Of a stretch of DNA of 64,000 nucleotides, positions 1-10,292 are shown piece after piece; position 1 is the stretch's first letter; the number at the start of each line of letters is the position of its first letter. Both the position numbers and the translations under genes were made by a program. A model generated the notes under the pieces. It had not been told where the DNA came from and did not search any database. It worked only from the letters and a program-made list of their open reading frames with translations. Source of the stretch: Silene latifolia. Lineage: Eukaryota; Streptophyta; Magnoliopsida; Caryophyllales; Caryophyllaceae. Location: contig NC_133526.1 in NCBI RefSeq assembly GCF_048544455.1, positions 9,006,001 through 9,070,000 of the forward strand. Reading direction: 5' to 3'.

Positions 1-400
1 GTAGTCAATGAAGGTCTCCATGTGCTTAGCTGCATCTTCATTTGCAGCTCCCCCAAACTGGTTTCTCTCGACCATAGTAATGTAAGCAGGCTTTGGTTCA
101 AATTTCACAGCTTCTCCGTTCGAACCCCTTGTATAAATTGTCGGCTGTCGGCTCAGAAAAGCTAGCTATACTCGCTTCCTCGGCCATGACTGAGATTTCT
201 GGAGAAGTAACTGTCTCGGCCGAAGATGTGGAAACGGGTGAAGATGGTGGATTCTCCTCGAACAGCTCGTTCTCGTAAAAGCTAGAATGAGAACTAGGCT
301 CTTCCAGCTGTTGTTCTTGAAATAATCTCCTCTTAACGTGCAAAGATCTTTCAATCTCTGGATCGAACGGCAGTAATGGACCACCCTGGGACCTGCGCAT
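1..400 (-). pseudogene. Athila-like gag, N-terminal part (copy 1), cut by window edge
   Basis: This is the start of the gag gene of the inner, Athila-like retrotransposon in copy 1. It reads leftward from an ATG at 398-400 and leaves the window at base 1. The first 94 codons match the intact copy at 36,434-38,116. Near 100-125 the sequence lacks several bases present at about 37,815-37,840, so the frame breaks and the open frame closes at 98. The codons left of the break (1-95) again match gag, including the conserved stretch beginning MVERNQFGG. The break may be real or a consensus error, because small differences of this kind recur between the copies. As in the intact copy, the gene sits just inside its 5' LTR (525-2,033). 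Confidence 0.8.
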
Positions 401-524
401 AAGAGGAAACTACAACAAAATATAAGAACAGTTTAAGGAACGGACGTTCCTTAAACTAAGAAAGACTAAAAATAAAAACAACTAAAATTAGGACTATTGC
501 CTCCCGAATGGCGGCGCCAAAATT

Positions 525-2033
525 TGATACCCGTCGTTGTGAGTACCAAAGATAAAATTTATAAACTCCTATTAAGACTAACCTAGGCTAGTGGTAACAG
601 GGTCGATCCGCAAGGAGGCAGTTGTAAATTCTAGTTGTTTTATGATCAGTCAAAGGTAACAATTATGGGGGTTGGTTTAAATTGGTCTATAGCTAAAAGA
701 AAGCAAAAGTAGTAAACTAAGTGAAAGATTTAAACAAATAAAAGAAGGGTACTAGGATGATCGGGTCAATATAGCTTCATGCAAAAGAAACTAAGTCGGT
801 CTGAATCAAACACAGGTAAGGCGGGAAATAAGAGGTCCTCTCGGTCCACTCCTAACAAATAGCATCTCTCGATCTCGCTATAGGTCCCTAATGTCACTAA
901 TACTAACTTTCGTCCTGAAAAGCGACTAATGGTATAAACTATACCTATCTCTCGATCTTAGCACCGTTTAGTCGATTTAATCGATGGTCAAATAACCTAC
1001 CCTATCTTTCGATCTAATGGGTCGGTCACAAAATAGGTATCTAACTGGTCGCATGCATTCGATTTGTTAAATACGAGATTAAAACCAATTAAAACGAAGG
1101 ATAACCTTACAAGGTCAGTCGATCGACCAACAATGTCAGTCGATCGACTGACACGCGGGTTCAGTCCGTGTTAAATCTAATGCCGCCTATGCCATAAATC
1201 TCCTACATCCTAGCACTAGAGAATTAGCTACTCATGATGAAGGTAAAAACAACAATAAAACTCATGACAATTACGGAATTCATACTTAAAATAAATAACA
1301 ATGATGATGAAACGATAACTGGCTTGGGAACACTAACTATCAATTCTACACTACAATGAAAGCGAAGCAATAAACTAAGATTAGGGCAGAATAAGTACCG
1401 AGAATTCCGAGAGAAAGATTTAGAACAAAGGCAGAAATTCCAATGCTAAAGTCGATCTATCAAACCCTAATTACTCGGAATATAAACTAAACTATTGTGA
1501 TGTGAAACTTAATGTATTCTCTCATGCTAAAACTAGATGTTGGTGTTACGTTATATAGCAATAAACGCCACAACTTATTTCTAAAACCTAAAACTCACGG
1601 GCTTTGAGATTCACGACTTTCCAATTCTCGTGCCTGTAAAGAAATCTGGTCGATCGACTAATCAGGTTGGTCGATCGACTGCTCCTCAGCAACAGTGGCT
1701 TCTGGATCCCGAGCATTGGTCGATCGACTGATGGGTCTAGTCGATCGACTGGCTGAGCTGCTAATTGACTTCTTTTAACTCGTGGACTTGTCTTTTGGGC
1801 CTTGGATTGCGCACCAAGCTCGTTCCTTAAGCAATTCCTTCACGTCATTTGTAATGCAGATTACTCGGGGGCGGATTTGGCTTGATTTCCCGTCGAATTC
1901 TTCACATTTCTGCAATAAAGTACAAAATACGGAAGTAGACGGAAATAGGGAGAAATGTAGCATAAACTAAACAAATGAGCTCTGAAATGCGTGTAAAAAG
2001 AGATGTAAAACATCATATAAATGACACGCATCA
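525..2033 (-). mobile_element. 5' LTR of inner Athila-like element (copy 1)
   Basis: This LTR begins TGATACCCGT and ends ACACGCATCA on the plus strand, giving TG...CA ends. It is 1,509 bp long and is followed by AAGGT (2,034-2,038), the target-site duplication seen on both sides of the complete element at 31,438-39,744. It holds six GTCGATCGAC-type palindromes, two near 1,120-1,152 and four near 1,650-1,752. It shares alleles with the right LTR of copy 2 (38,241-39,744) where the left LTR (31,438-32,946) differs, so this part was duplicated after the two LTRs had begun to diverge. The primer site beside it (about 504-520) is altered compared with copy 2. Confidence 0.9.
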
Positions 2034-3252
2034 AAGGTACCTGAACTACATGAGCATCATCCTGTGCTTCCCGCTTATCCATCATGAAGAGCTTTCCACT
2101 ATTCTTCCGTCCTCCACCCCGAATCAAGCGTTGGAGGTACTAGGCTTAGCTGCCGAATCCTGGGTGACACTGTTATTCTGGCGCTGGTAAGATCCACCAC
2201 CACTGCGGTTGTAACCGCCCTGGTTACCCTGTCCACCTCTATTGCTCCACGAACCTCCCGGTCGGTTACTAGCATAACTCTGAGTCGGCCCCTGAGAGAA
2301 ATTTCCTGATCGAGCTCCTGAACCATTGCCGGGCTTGTAGCTCGTGCATTCCCGCCTTTTGTGGCCTATACCACCACAGTTGAAACACGTAAGGTTGGTG
2401 TTGTCACTCACAGCCCGACCTCCATTCTTTCCCCAACCACGAGAACCTCCAGAGAAACCAGCTCCACTAGAGAAAGCCTTGGAATGATTGAAATTCCCTT
2501 TCTTGTTGGTTGGCTGATTGTTGTTCCCGCTTATCACCTTCCTCTTCTCCGTAGATCCTCTCCTCGATCTCCCTTGAGAGATCCACCATTCTCTCACTTG
2601 ACCCGCTCTCGATACACTTCCTTGAGGTCGTAGCAACCCCAGCCGGCATACGGCTCACGATCTTAGCAGACAAACCCCTCTCAAATCGGAGAGCCAAACC
2701 TCTTTGTCCGAGTTGCAAATCTTCCACATAACGAGATAGCTCCATAAACCGATGATAGTAATCAGTGACCGTCATCTCCTCAGACATAGTGAAAGATTCA
2801 AAGTCAGATCTCATCTTGTGTCGGATATGCTCCGGCACAAACTGTTCCCTCATAGCACTCTTCAACCCAGACCACGGGATAGCCCCTTCCTCCTGATAGT
2901 AAGCTCTAGCATCATCCTTGACGTTCTGCCACCAAACTGCAGCTTCTCCTCTTAGGTAGTACACTACCTGCTCAACAATCATATCCTCGGGGCACTTAAC
3001 CATTTCCATGAGAGCTTCAATCTCACGGTGCCACTTCTCGAGCAGCTTTGGTTCACCTACCCCGTCATATGTGGGAGGGTGGAAACGAGCAATGTTGATG
3101 CTAAGCTGGGTTGCATCCATCGTCTTCTCGTTTCCTTTTCCCACATTTTTGAGAGCTTCAAGGAGAGCCTCTTGCTGCTCAATCATGCGAGCAACTTCCT
3201 CAAGAGACATCTCTGAAGCTTGGATCTGCGCGGGAGTTCTTTTGGGCGGCAT
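2034..3252 (-). pseudogene. Tekay-like gag (copy 1), frame broken near 2,600-2,640
   Basis: This is the gag part of the outer chromovirus, read leftward from the ATG at 3,250-3,252 (protein start MPPKRTPAQ). It holds the retrotransposon gag domain and, beyond the break, a CCHC zinc knuckle of the form CX2CX4HX4C (CFNCGGIGHKRREC) with a Gly/Ser/Asn/Gln-rich tail. Gag forms the particle and binds element RNA. Two overlapping frames (2,467-3,294 and 2,124-2,636) show a shift where copy 2 (39,745-40,970) reads straight through. The changed bases lie at CAG/CTG sites, so the break may be technical. The left edge is the AAGGT target site of the inner element, which cut this gene just before the protease. 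Confidence 0.85.
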
Positions 3253-3321
3253 TTTGAGCTGATAAGAAAGAAAGAAACGTAAACACATGCTCAAAATTTA
3301 ACATCCCTCCGCCATAAGAAC

Positions 3322-3620
3322 ACTCGGCCGAGTGTACATCATACTCGGTCGAGTATAGATAACTCGGTCTAGTACCTTTGCAGATACTCGGTCGAGTATC
3401 GACTCCAGAGACAAACGCCGAAACACCAAAAAGAACACTCGGTCGAGTGTAAACACACTCGGCCGAGTGGCCTATACTCGGTCGAGTACACGCTCATACT
3501 CGGTCGAGTAATCACAAACAGTAGCAATTGCTACTTCTTATCAAACAACACTCGGTCGAGTTTTGGCTACTCGGCCGAGTACTCCATACTTGGTCGAGTG
3601 CCTACCCTGCTCGGCCGAGT
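3322..3620. repeat. Palindrome array in outer-element leader (copy 1)
   Basis: About twelve copies of a 12-bp palindrome, ACTCGGCCGAGT or ACTCGGTCGAGT, lie in roughly 300 bp between the 5' LTR and gag. Most are spaced 10 to 40 bp apart, and a few are degenerate (for example one with TCTAGT). The bases just outside the core are often complementary to each other (AC...GT, AT...AT, CT...AG), which lengthens the palindromes. The array lies in the transcribed leader of the element. Its function is unknown. Confidence 0.9.
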
Positions 3621-4094
3621 TACGCTATAAAAAGATTTACAGATTACGATTCCCCTATCATGCTCACTATTCCGCAGCAAATACTTAAGGATTTTAAAAC
3701 CATGTTATAATCACGTCGGCATGTAATGCATATATTAAAACTTTAACACCATATTGTAACCATATCAACATCCAATTTGCACATACGCTAAATCCAACGT
3801 TGAAATCACAACCCGTTTCATCAATTACTTCTCCCATCACAACAGTTAAGAATTTCATCACACATATATACAACTATCGACTTTTACCAACATGCATCTT
3901 CACATACGTGCACATACAAGGCCTAGTCCTCATCACACTTTCCCCAAGTTACCGGCTCGAGTTAGTAAGGGCCAATGTGCGACTCCGGGACGTCTCCTGA
4001 GTCTTTGCGGTAGCTCCAAACAACTCTCCCCGGGTTCATTTTAGTTAGACTCCCTAGGTTCATTAAATTCATTTGTTTAGGTGCCGGAATCTTC

Positions 4095-4107
4095 GGCTCT
4101 GATACCA
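4095..4107 (-). promoter_or_regulatory. Primer-binding site for tRNA-iMet (outer element, copy 1)
   Basis: On the minus strand this reads TGGTATCAGAGCC, the complement of the 3' end of plant initiator methionine tRNA. It starts 3 bp inside the LTR end at 4,111, where a retrotransposon minus-strand primer site belongs. The same site in copy 2 (about 41,810-41,821) has lost several bases. Confidence 0.9.
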
Positions 4108-4110
4108 CTT

Positions 4111-5470
4111 TGTAACACCCCCTCATACCAAGGTGCCTTACCAGGACTACCCTACCATGAGAGTGCGTTACCATCTCGGTTGCCCGAGGTTAGTACATAT
4201 CAAAAGCGTCTGAACTGAGCACATTTATTAAAGTAATGTAAAATGCAAAGTTTACAATATCCAAAACCAAATACTGTCTAATGAAATACAACTTCAAAGT
4301 CTTAATAATAAAAGAAAAACTCGCTAGGACTCAGACAGTGATGCTATGACTCGTGGTGGCAATTCTCCCAAGATAATCCCCAAGCTCTCACTAGCAAAAC
4401 CTGTCAAGCCTGCTCACCATCCCCGAATGGATCACCGCAGATTCCACAAACAACAACGGGTCGATTTATGCAACAAACAAGACAAACAAATGCAATACTC
4501 GTCTGATCATCATCAACTCCCAATCACCCAATCTCACATAGTAACCGACTACACACTAAAGTGTGTAGCCCCGCCGATTACCCATCGCAATGTAATCCTC
4601 GCCGCCAGTGAGTGACCGCAGCCGATCCCACCTAGTCCAGCTCCTCAACGAGCGACAACGATCCCCGTCCCTTAATGTGCACATCCCCTCCCGTGGCGGG
4701 TTCCACGGAGGGCGAACTAGGGTGTGAAGCCACTCCCGCAAGTGACTCCACCATAATCACAATCACATGACATTACTTGTCATCTCAATCCCCTCACACC
4801 AATACTTGTCAAACAATCTCCATACTACGATGATCAACAGACAACGATAATTACAACAACATGTTATGTAAAGCACAAGAACCGAGTAGGGAAACCCTAC
4901 CTTAGCAATCACAAAGAAGATGCAAGCACGGACAATCAAAAAGGCTCCTCTACGAAGTCTTCTCCTATACAATGATCACACAACACAATTACACTTTGTA
5001 CAATTCCCGACATTCCCTTCCCATATAAATGTACAGTAACCCACAAAGATGCAATAATTGCAAAGATAGAACTTACCAACAATGCAACAAGAACTTATAC
5101 GCAAGAATCTCCGCAACTATCCACACAAATATGCTACGAAATGCTCAATGAAGGGATTAGGGAATGATTTGGGTATGATTAGGGTAACGTAGAAATGATA
5201 ATGCTGTGAAAAGTGATATTAGAAACTGACGCGGAAATATAAAATACCCTAATCACTCTTTAATCAAACCGTCAAAATATAACTTCGCCAAACCGGACAC
5301 TCGGTCGAGTGCAACAACACTCGGCCGAGTGTCCAATACTCGGTCGAGTATTCACTATACTCGGCCGAGTATTCCTCGGCAGAACCGAAATAACACGCAC
5401 TAAGAGCACTACTCGGCCGAGTAGGCTCTACTCGGTCGAGTAGGCTCCAAAGAAGATCCGTAGTGTTACA
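4111..5470 (-). mobile_element. 5' LTR of outer Tekay-like element (copy 1)
   Basis: This is a 1,360-bp LTR that starts TGTAACACC and ends GTGTTACA, so its tips are inverted repeats of each other. It is followed by TTGAT (5,471-5,475), the same target duplication found around the complete element in copy 2. It matches the LTRs at 26,557-27,916 and 41,825-43,189. It shares an allele (ACCGTCAAAA near 5,268) with the copy 2 right LTR and not with the left one. Confidence 0.92.
5299..5441. repeat. Six-palindrome array at LTR edge (copy 1)
   Basis: Six ACTCGGYCGAGT palindromes lie in 143 bp close to the outer end of the LTR, which is the start of U3 on the element's minus strand. Five of the six have complementary flanking dinucleotides, giving 16-bp perfect or near-perfect palindromes. 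Confidence 0.9.
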
Positions 5471-5523
5471 TTGATGTTCCTCAACAATATAACCGACATA
5501 CCACACTTGGTAGAACATACCAT
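5471..5523 (-). pseudogene. Helitron helicase fragment, upstream side (copy 1)
   Basis: On the minus strand this encodes MVCSTKCGMSVILLRNI, ending at the retrotransposon insertion point. It resembles the VxLLRNI...GLCNGTR region of plant Helitron PIF1-like helicases. Joined across one copy of TTGAT, the frame continues into RNINSIRGL on the far side of the element (26,556 leftward). Upstream the frame soon meets a stop, so only this short piece is recognisable. Confidence 0.7.
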
Positions 5524-6600
5524 TATGAGTTATGTTAAAAATTCATCATATATACTCTCTTTCCTTCTTAATAAACATTTTCCCCATTGCTTCTCAAGGG
5601 TCAAACATCGTTTATAACTTTGACCATTAATATGTTAAAAATCATGGTCAAACTAATGTATTGACGACTCTGCAAAAGCAATACATAGGATCATGGCGAA
5701 GAGGATGACATACATTTTGTGTGAAATTCCTAAAAGATAATGAATTTTGCTCTCAAAGTCTAACGGGACTAAAATCAAGGATGTCATACGGGCGAGGGGA
5801 CATAACGAATGTAGGCTTTCTCATACCCATATAAATTTGAAAAATTACATCCCCTTAGTTATCATAAGTAAAAAATTTCAAAACCATAGATCAACTTGTG
5901 TAGATCTTAAAATATTTTGTTCCATATAAATGTTATATTCTCGCTTATTCTATAATTTTCAAATATTTCTGATATTTTATTTACCGATGTCTAGCTAACA
6001 CCCATAGTGACCCATGGTTGATATGATTTAAAATTTACTTTGAGTCTGAAACTTTATTAATATTCGCTGCATCCAAGACAAAAGAGATATAATTGGACAA
6101 TTGTGATAGATTTTCTTTTTGATCAAATTTATTTTTTCTTATTGAAGAGTTAATAATTTTCTTATATGGAACGCTACATATTTTGAACCAATTTATTCTA
6201 TTTCTCATGATTATGATATATACGTACTTTGTGTTACAATGTCTCATTGCTAATATTTATTCTGAACCAATAGCTATTTATTTTATTACTCAAGTTTGTA
6301 AAATTAAAAATGGAACATGAGATTAAGTCCTATCAATAGGTTCAAAAGTAAGTCAACATGAGCCAAAAAAATTATCAAAAAGAAATTAATTTGATATTAT
6401 GAAGGTCAAGAGATCATGAAATTAAAAATCTCATATTTAGGGTTTGTTTCAAACAAATAAGCTTAAATTTATCGACCAAAATTTCATTTATCTTTTTTTG
6501 TTGTAACTATTTGGTGGATAAATTATTTACTAAAATAAGCGAAGCATGTGAGAAATAAGCTACCTGTTTTTTTTTTAATACTTCAATATATAATATTAAA
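5524..6600. other. AT-rich intergenic DNA (copy 1)
   Basis: No gene or bounded element is recognised here. The DNA is AT-rich with short homopolymers. Its continuation of the old Helitron that carried the helicase is possible but not shown. The matching stretch in copy 2 is 43,243-44,318. Confidence 0.6.
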
Positions 6601-7644
6601 CTAGTTTTGTGACCCGTGAAAATCACGGGTTTGACTTTTTTTTGTTGTTTTGTTTTTGGTGTTATGTTCGTGAAAGTGTTTTTCGTCTTTTTCTGTACTT
6701 TCTTTTTTACTTGGAGATATATTATAATTAGGGTATTTTGAAATTTTGTGATATGAGTCAAAACTATGTAATGAGGAATGACACCAAAACTCCTAAATCT
6801 GTATGATGGTTTGATCTGTCTTAACGAGAACCACTAAGTTAGTATTCCATTTTAATATTCGAGCATTGTAACCACTAAATTAAACTTACTTAAACTAACA
6901 AAAATACTTGATATATGTGAAATAAAAGTAAAAAAGAATAAAATATTAATTGTTTATACCTCGACATTTCACGTTTAGATCCTTGGTAAGTAACTCTGAA
7001 AATAAACAAAAATAAATTAGAATCCAATTAAATAGAGTGTAAAAGACTAAACAAAAGTATGCAAATAAAAAATTATTGGTGAATGGAAGTCCCCCCGCCT
7101 TTTGTGGTCTTATTTATAATCTTGGATTATATGACTTTTATTGATATCTCTTGAGCTATCGGTTATAATTGATCTAAATAAACCCTCCTAGTGCTAATGA
7201 TAATGAGAGTTATTGAAATTAAACTTTAATGAATTATAATGAGTTGATGTAAACATCATTTTAATGAGTTAATTTAACCAATTTTTATTTTTTGTCTTTT
7301 TAGTTGCCAAGATCATTAACGATAATGGAGTAATGAACAATTTAATGCATATTTTCTTAGAGAGTTTTTTAAGGTTCTTACATAGTCATTTATTTAACCA
7401 ATTTTTATATTTTGTCTTTATAGTTACCAAAATCATTACTCATGTAGTTATGAAAAATTTAGTGCATATTTATCTTTTTTATTTTTTTTGTCTTTTTAGT
7501 TACATTAGTGGTTATGAAAAATTTAGTGCATATTTATGTTAGAAAATTTATAAAGGTTCTTAAATGATCACTTAGTTAGAGTAAGATGATGTCACTTGAT
7601 GCTTAAGGAATTGCTCAAAATATCATTTTTATGTTATTGTATAG

Positions 7645-7645
<1 letters not shown>
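6601..7645 (-). mobile_element. Non-autonomous Helitron (copy 1)
   Basis: Read on the minus strand, the left end is a Helitron 3' terminus: a hairpin (CCCGTG, loop, CACGGG at about 6,613-6,629), then CTAG at 6,601-6,604 and a host T. The right end reads A|TCTATACAATA, a common plant Helitron 5' start, at 7,645. There is no target duplication, as expected. Inside are imperfect roughly 115-bp repeats (about 7,270-7,560) and no Rep/helicase gene. The 3' end is secure. The 5' end could instead lie near 7,905, beyond the microsatellite. Confidence 0.6.
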
Positions 7646-7725
<80 letters not shown>

Positions 7726-7802
7726 GTAATAGTAATAGTAATAGTAATAGTAATAGTAATAGTAATAGTAATAGTAATAGTAATAGTAATAGTAATAGTA
7801 AA
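7646..7802. repeat. (TAA)n and (TAGTAA)n microsatellite (copy 1)
   Basis: This is a run of about 26 TAA units followed by TAGTAA hexamers. The proportion of the two units differs in copy 2 (45,362-45,540), so the locus is unstable. The apparent poly-asparagine and serine reading frame is only a translation of the repeat. Confidence 0.95.
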
Positions 7803-7908
7803 AGTAATAATAATAGTAATAATAAGGATAATAATTTATGAATGAATGGATTATAAAAATGTCATGTGAATTAAAATTAAATTATTTAGGTAGCCTCTTG
7901 ATTGTATA

Positions 7909-9928
7909 TTCGTTTTGTTACCTGTGCAATGCACGGGATAAATATAAGTTTTCTTACTAAAATTTAGATTTGCTTCTTAATACTCAAAAGTGAATAATAA
8001 TGTTTAATTAAACTAAATGTACAACAAATTCTTGCACAAATCAAGATATAGTAGTATAGTAGTACAAGACAATAATTCCACATTTTGTTTGAAACATAAA
8101 TAGTTTGATCTACGAAATTAAATATGAGAAAGTGAAAAAAAATTACCCTAATATGAACAAAATAGTTATCCAAAATTTGTTATACAAACTTTACAACTCA
8201 TTGTCATTTGACACAAAGTACATTTTTTTGTCTTTATCTACTAATAAAACGATACATAATGATTTATTAGTTTATACCTTAAGTTTTATCTTTAGTTTTC
8301 GCCTTAGTCTCGTGCCTTTTGATTATCTTCTTTCTTCAAACTACTTGCATGAGGCTCTACCATATCTACATTCACGTGCCTTTGATGATGTTGTAGAGTT
8401 GATACACATGTTTTATTGATCAAAGAGAAAACATCAACATGATTACATGACGAAGATTTAACAGAAGAATCGAAATATTCTCACACGTAGCCCATTTAAA
8501 TTAATCCAGATGAAAAATATAAATTCCAATATAAAGCAAACGATTCATAAGAACGAATAACATAAAAAATTAAAATACTTTATCATACTACAAAACAACA
8601 ACAATAACAATTTCATATAAGAGATGTTAATTCATTTTTATATACCATACGTTCATACTCACCATAACCAAATATACTATTCAACAATGAAATATAGTAT
8701 GTAATTTGAACATTTATGATCAATGAATATTAAACGGAGGATTAGTGAATGGAAACTATTAGTTTTATATACATTATACAACCATTAGCTTTAAACTTTT
8801 CATTTTACTTTTCATTTATTTTGTGAGTTATGAGTATTATTAAATAAGATTATACAACCATTGATTCTCATTTTTCATATTTCTTTTCATTTATTTTGTG
8901 AGTTATGAGTATTAAATAAATAAGATAATTGATTATGAGAACCTTAAGAGGTAAATTAATTAGGAAAAAGATTAATGAAAATTGTGGGTGTTCAATTGCC
9001 TTGTTTTTAGACGCGTGAATAGTTTTTCACATAATAAGTAAGTTGGACTAATGTGAAAAATGTCATAGTTTTTCAATTGCTTTGTTTTTAAATAGTAGTT
9101 GAAGTAAAATGTCGTACTTTTACTTTTAGGAATGTTATTAAACTATAAAATTATTTTTATTTTTAATTAAAAAGGTTTTAATTTTAGGAAAGTAAAGTAT
9201 AACAATTTATAAAAAAAAAAATACCACACTTCCAACAAACACTTAATCAAATTTATAAATTAGAAAAATAAGTATGAAGAACTTTTAATCAATTCATTAA
9301 CAGGTTTTATTACAAAAACTTTAATTAAAATGTTAAATTTTATTTGTGAATTTGTATAAATTTCATTACTTTTGAATTTTTTTAACTCGTAAAATATTTA
9401 ATGTATAAAATTAATTTAAGAATAATGCTAATATCCTTCGATTTGGTTTAGCTTATATGTTACAATTATGAAATTTGTAAGTGAATTTGTATAAATCGCA
9501 TCACTTTTGAATTTTTTTTAACTCAAGAAATATTTAATGTATACAATTAATTTAAGAATAATGATAATATTCCTTTATTTATTTTAACTTATATGTTACC
9601 AAATATATGATGACACTTTTGTGAGAAATTTTTGTAAATTTAATAATCAATACAAATTTAAAAATTATAAAAATGCAACATAGATTGAAATTTAATGACT
9701 ATGCCACATGGAATTAAATTTAATGCTTTTAAAAGTCTTTTAGTTTGATTTACTTTAACTTATATGTTACAAAATATATGATGTCACTTTTGTAAGAAAT
9801 TTTAGTAAATTTATTAATCAATACAAATTTAAAAATGATGAAAATGCAACATAGAATAAAATTTAATGAGTATGCCACATGGAATTAAATGTAATGCTTT
9901 TAGAAGCCTTTTAACAATATTGTATAGA
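7909..9928 (-). mobile_element. Helitron-like element with degenerate 3' end (copy 1)
   Basis: On the minus strand a hairpin (CCCGTGCATTGCACAGG at 7,921-7,937) is followed by TAACAAAACG, which looks like a Helitron 3' end whose CTAG has mutated. The right side ends A|TCTATACAATATTG at 9,928, a typical 5' start. The interior is AT-rich, contains the tandem repeat at 9,590-9,910, and has no credible gene. The boundaries are inferred from terminal motifs only. Confidence 0.45.
9590..9910. repeat. Imperfect tandem repeat of about 165-175 bp (copy 1)
   Basis: Two similar units each run from a TTATATGTTAC motif through a TGATGACACTTTTG-like motif to GCCACATGGAATTAAAT. They lie inside the Helitron-like element. 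Confidence 0.7.
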
Positions 9929-10092
9929 TATAGTTATAGATCGTACGAAGTAATGTATTATAAAATGTCATTTGAAATAAAATTAAATGGTTTAGGTAGC
10001 CTTTTTTTTAACTTTACCCTTTTAACTATAATCAATAATAATATAATATTTTATGGATTAATAAAATTAAATGGTTTATGTAGTCTTTTAAG

Positions 10093-10095
<3 letters not shown>

Positions 10096-10181
<86 letters not shown>
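10096..10181. repeat. (AT)n microsatellite (copy 1)
   Basis: A pure AT dinucleotide tract of about 86 bp, followed by TAGA units. The length differs in copy 2 (47,817-47,914). Open frames of alternating Ile and Tyr over it are artefacts. Confidence 0.97.
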
Positions 10182-10184
<3 letters not shown>

Positions 10185-10292
10185 TAGATAGATAGTAGAT
10201 AGATAGTAGTAAGGGAATGAAGTTGGTATTTTGGTGTCAGTGGAATTAGAAGTGAAATTGGATGAGGTTGAGTGAAATGTGAATAATACACT

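Noticed and set aside
1782-1970. 62-aa frames on both strands in the inner LTR (also at 32,695 and 39,493)
   Set aside because: They overlap each other on opposite strands inside an LTR and have no support as genes.
3322-3620. Possible CRISPR array from regularly repeated palindromes
   Set aside because: Repeats are only 12 bp, spacers are irregular, there are no cas genes, and the host is a plant nuclear genome inside a retrotransposon.
7596-7841. Open frame rich in Asn and Ser
   Set aside because: It is only a translation of the TAA/TAGTAA microsatellite, and its length changes between the copies.
8105-8419. 104-aa frame in AT-rich DNA
   Set aside because: Composition is that of AT-rich noncoding DNA, no motif is visible, and it lies inside a Helitron-like element. 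Its identity in both copies only reflects the duplication.
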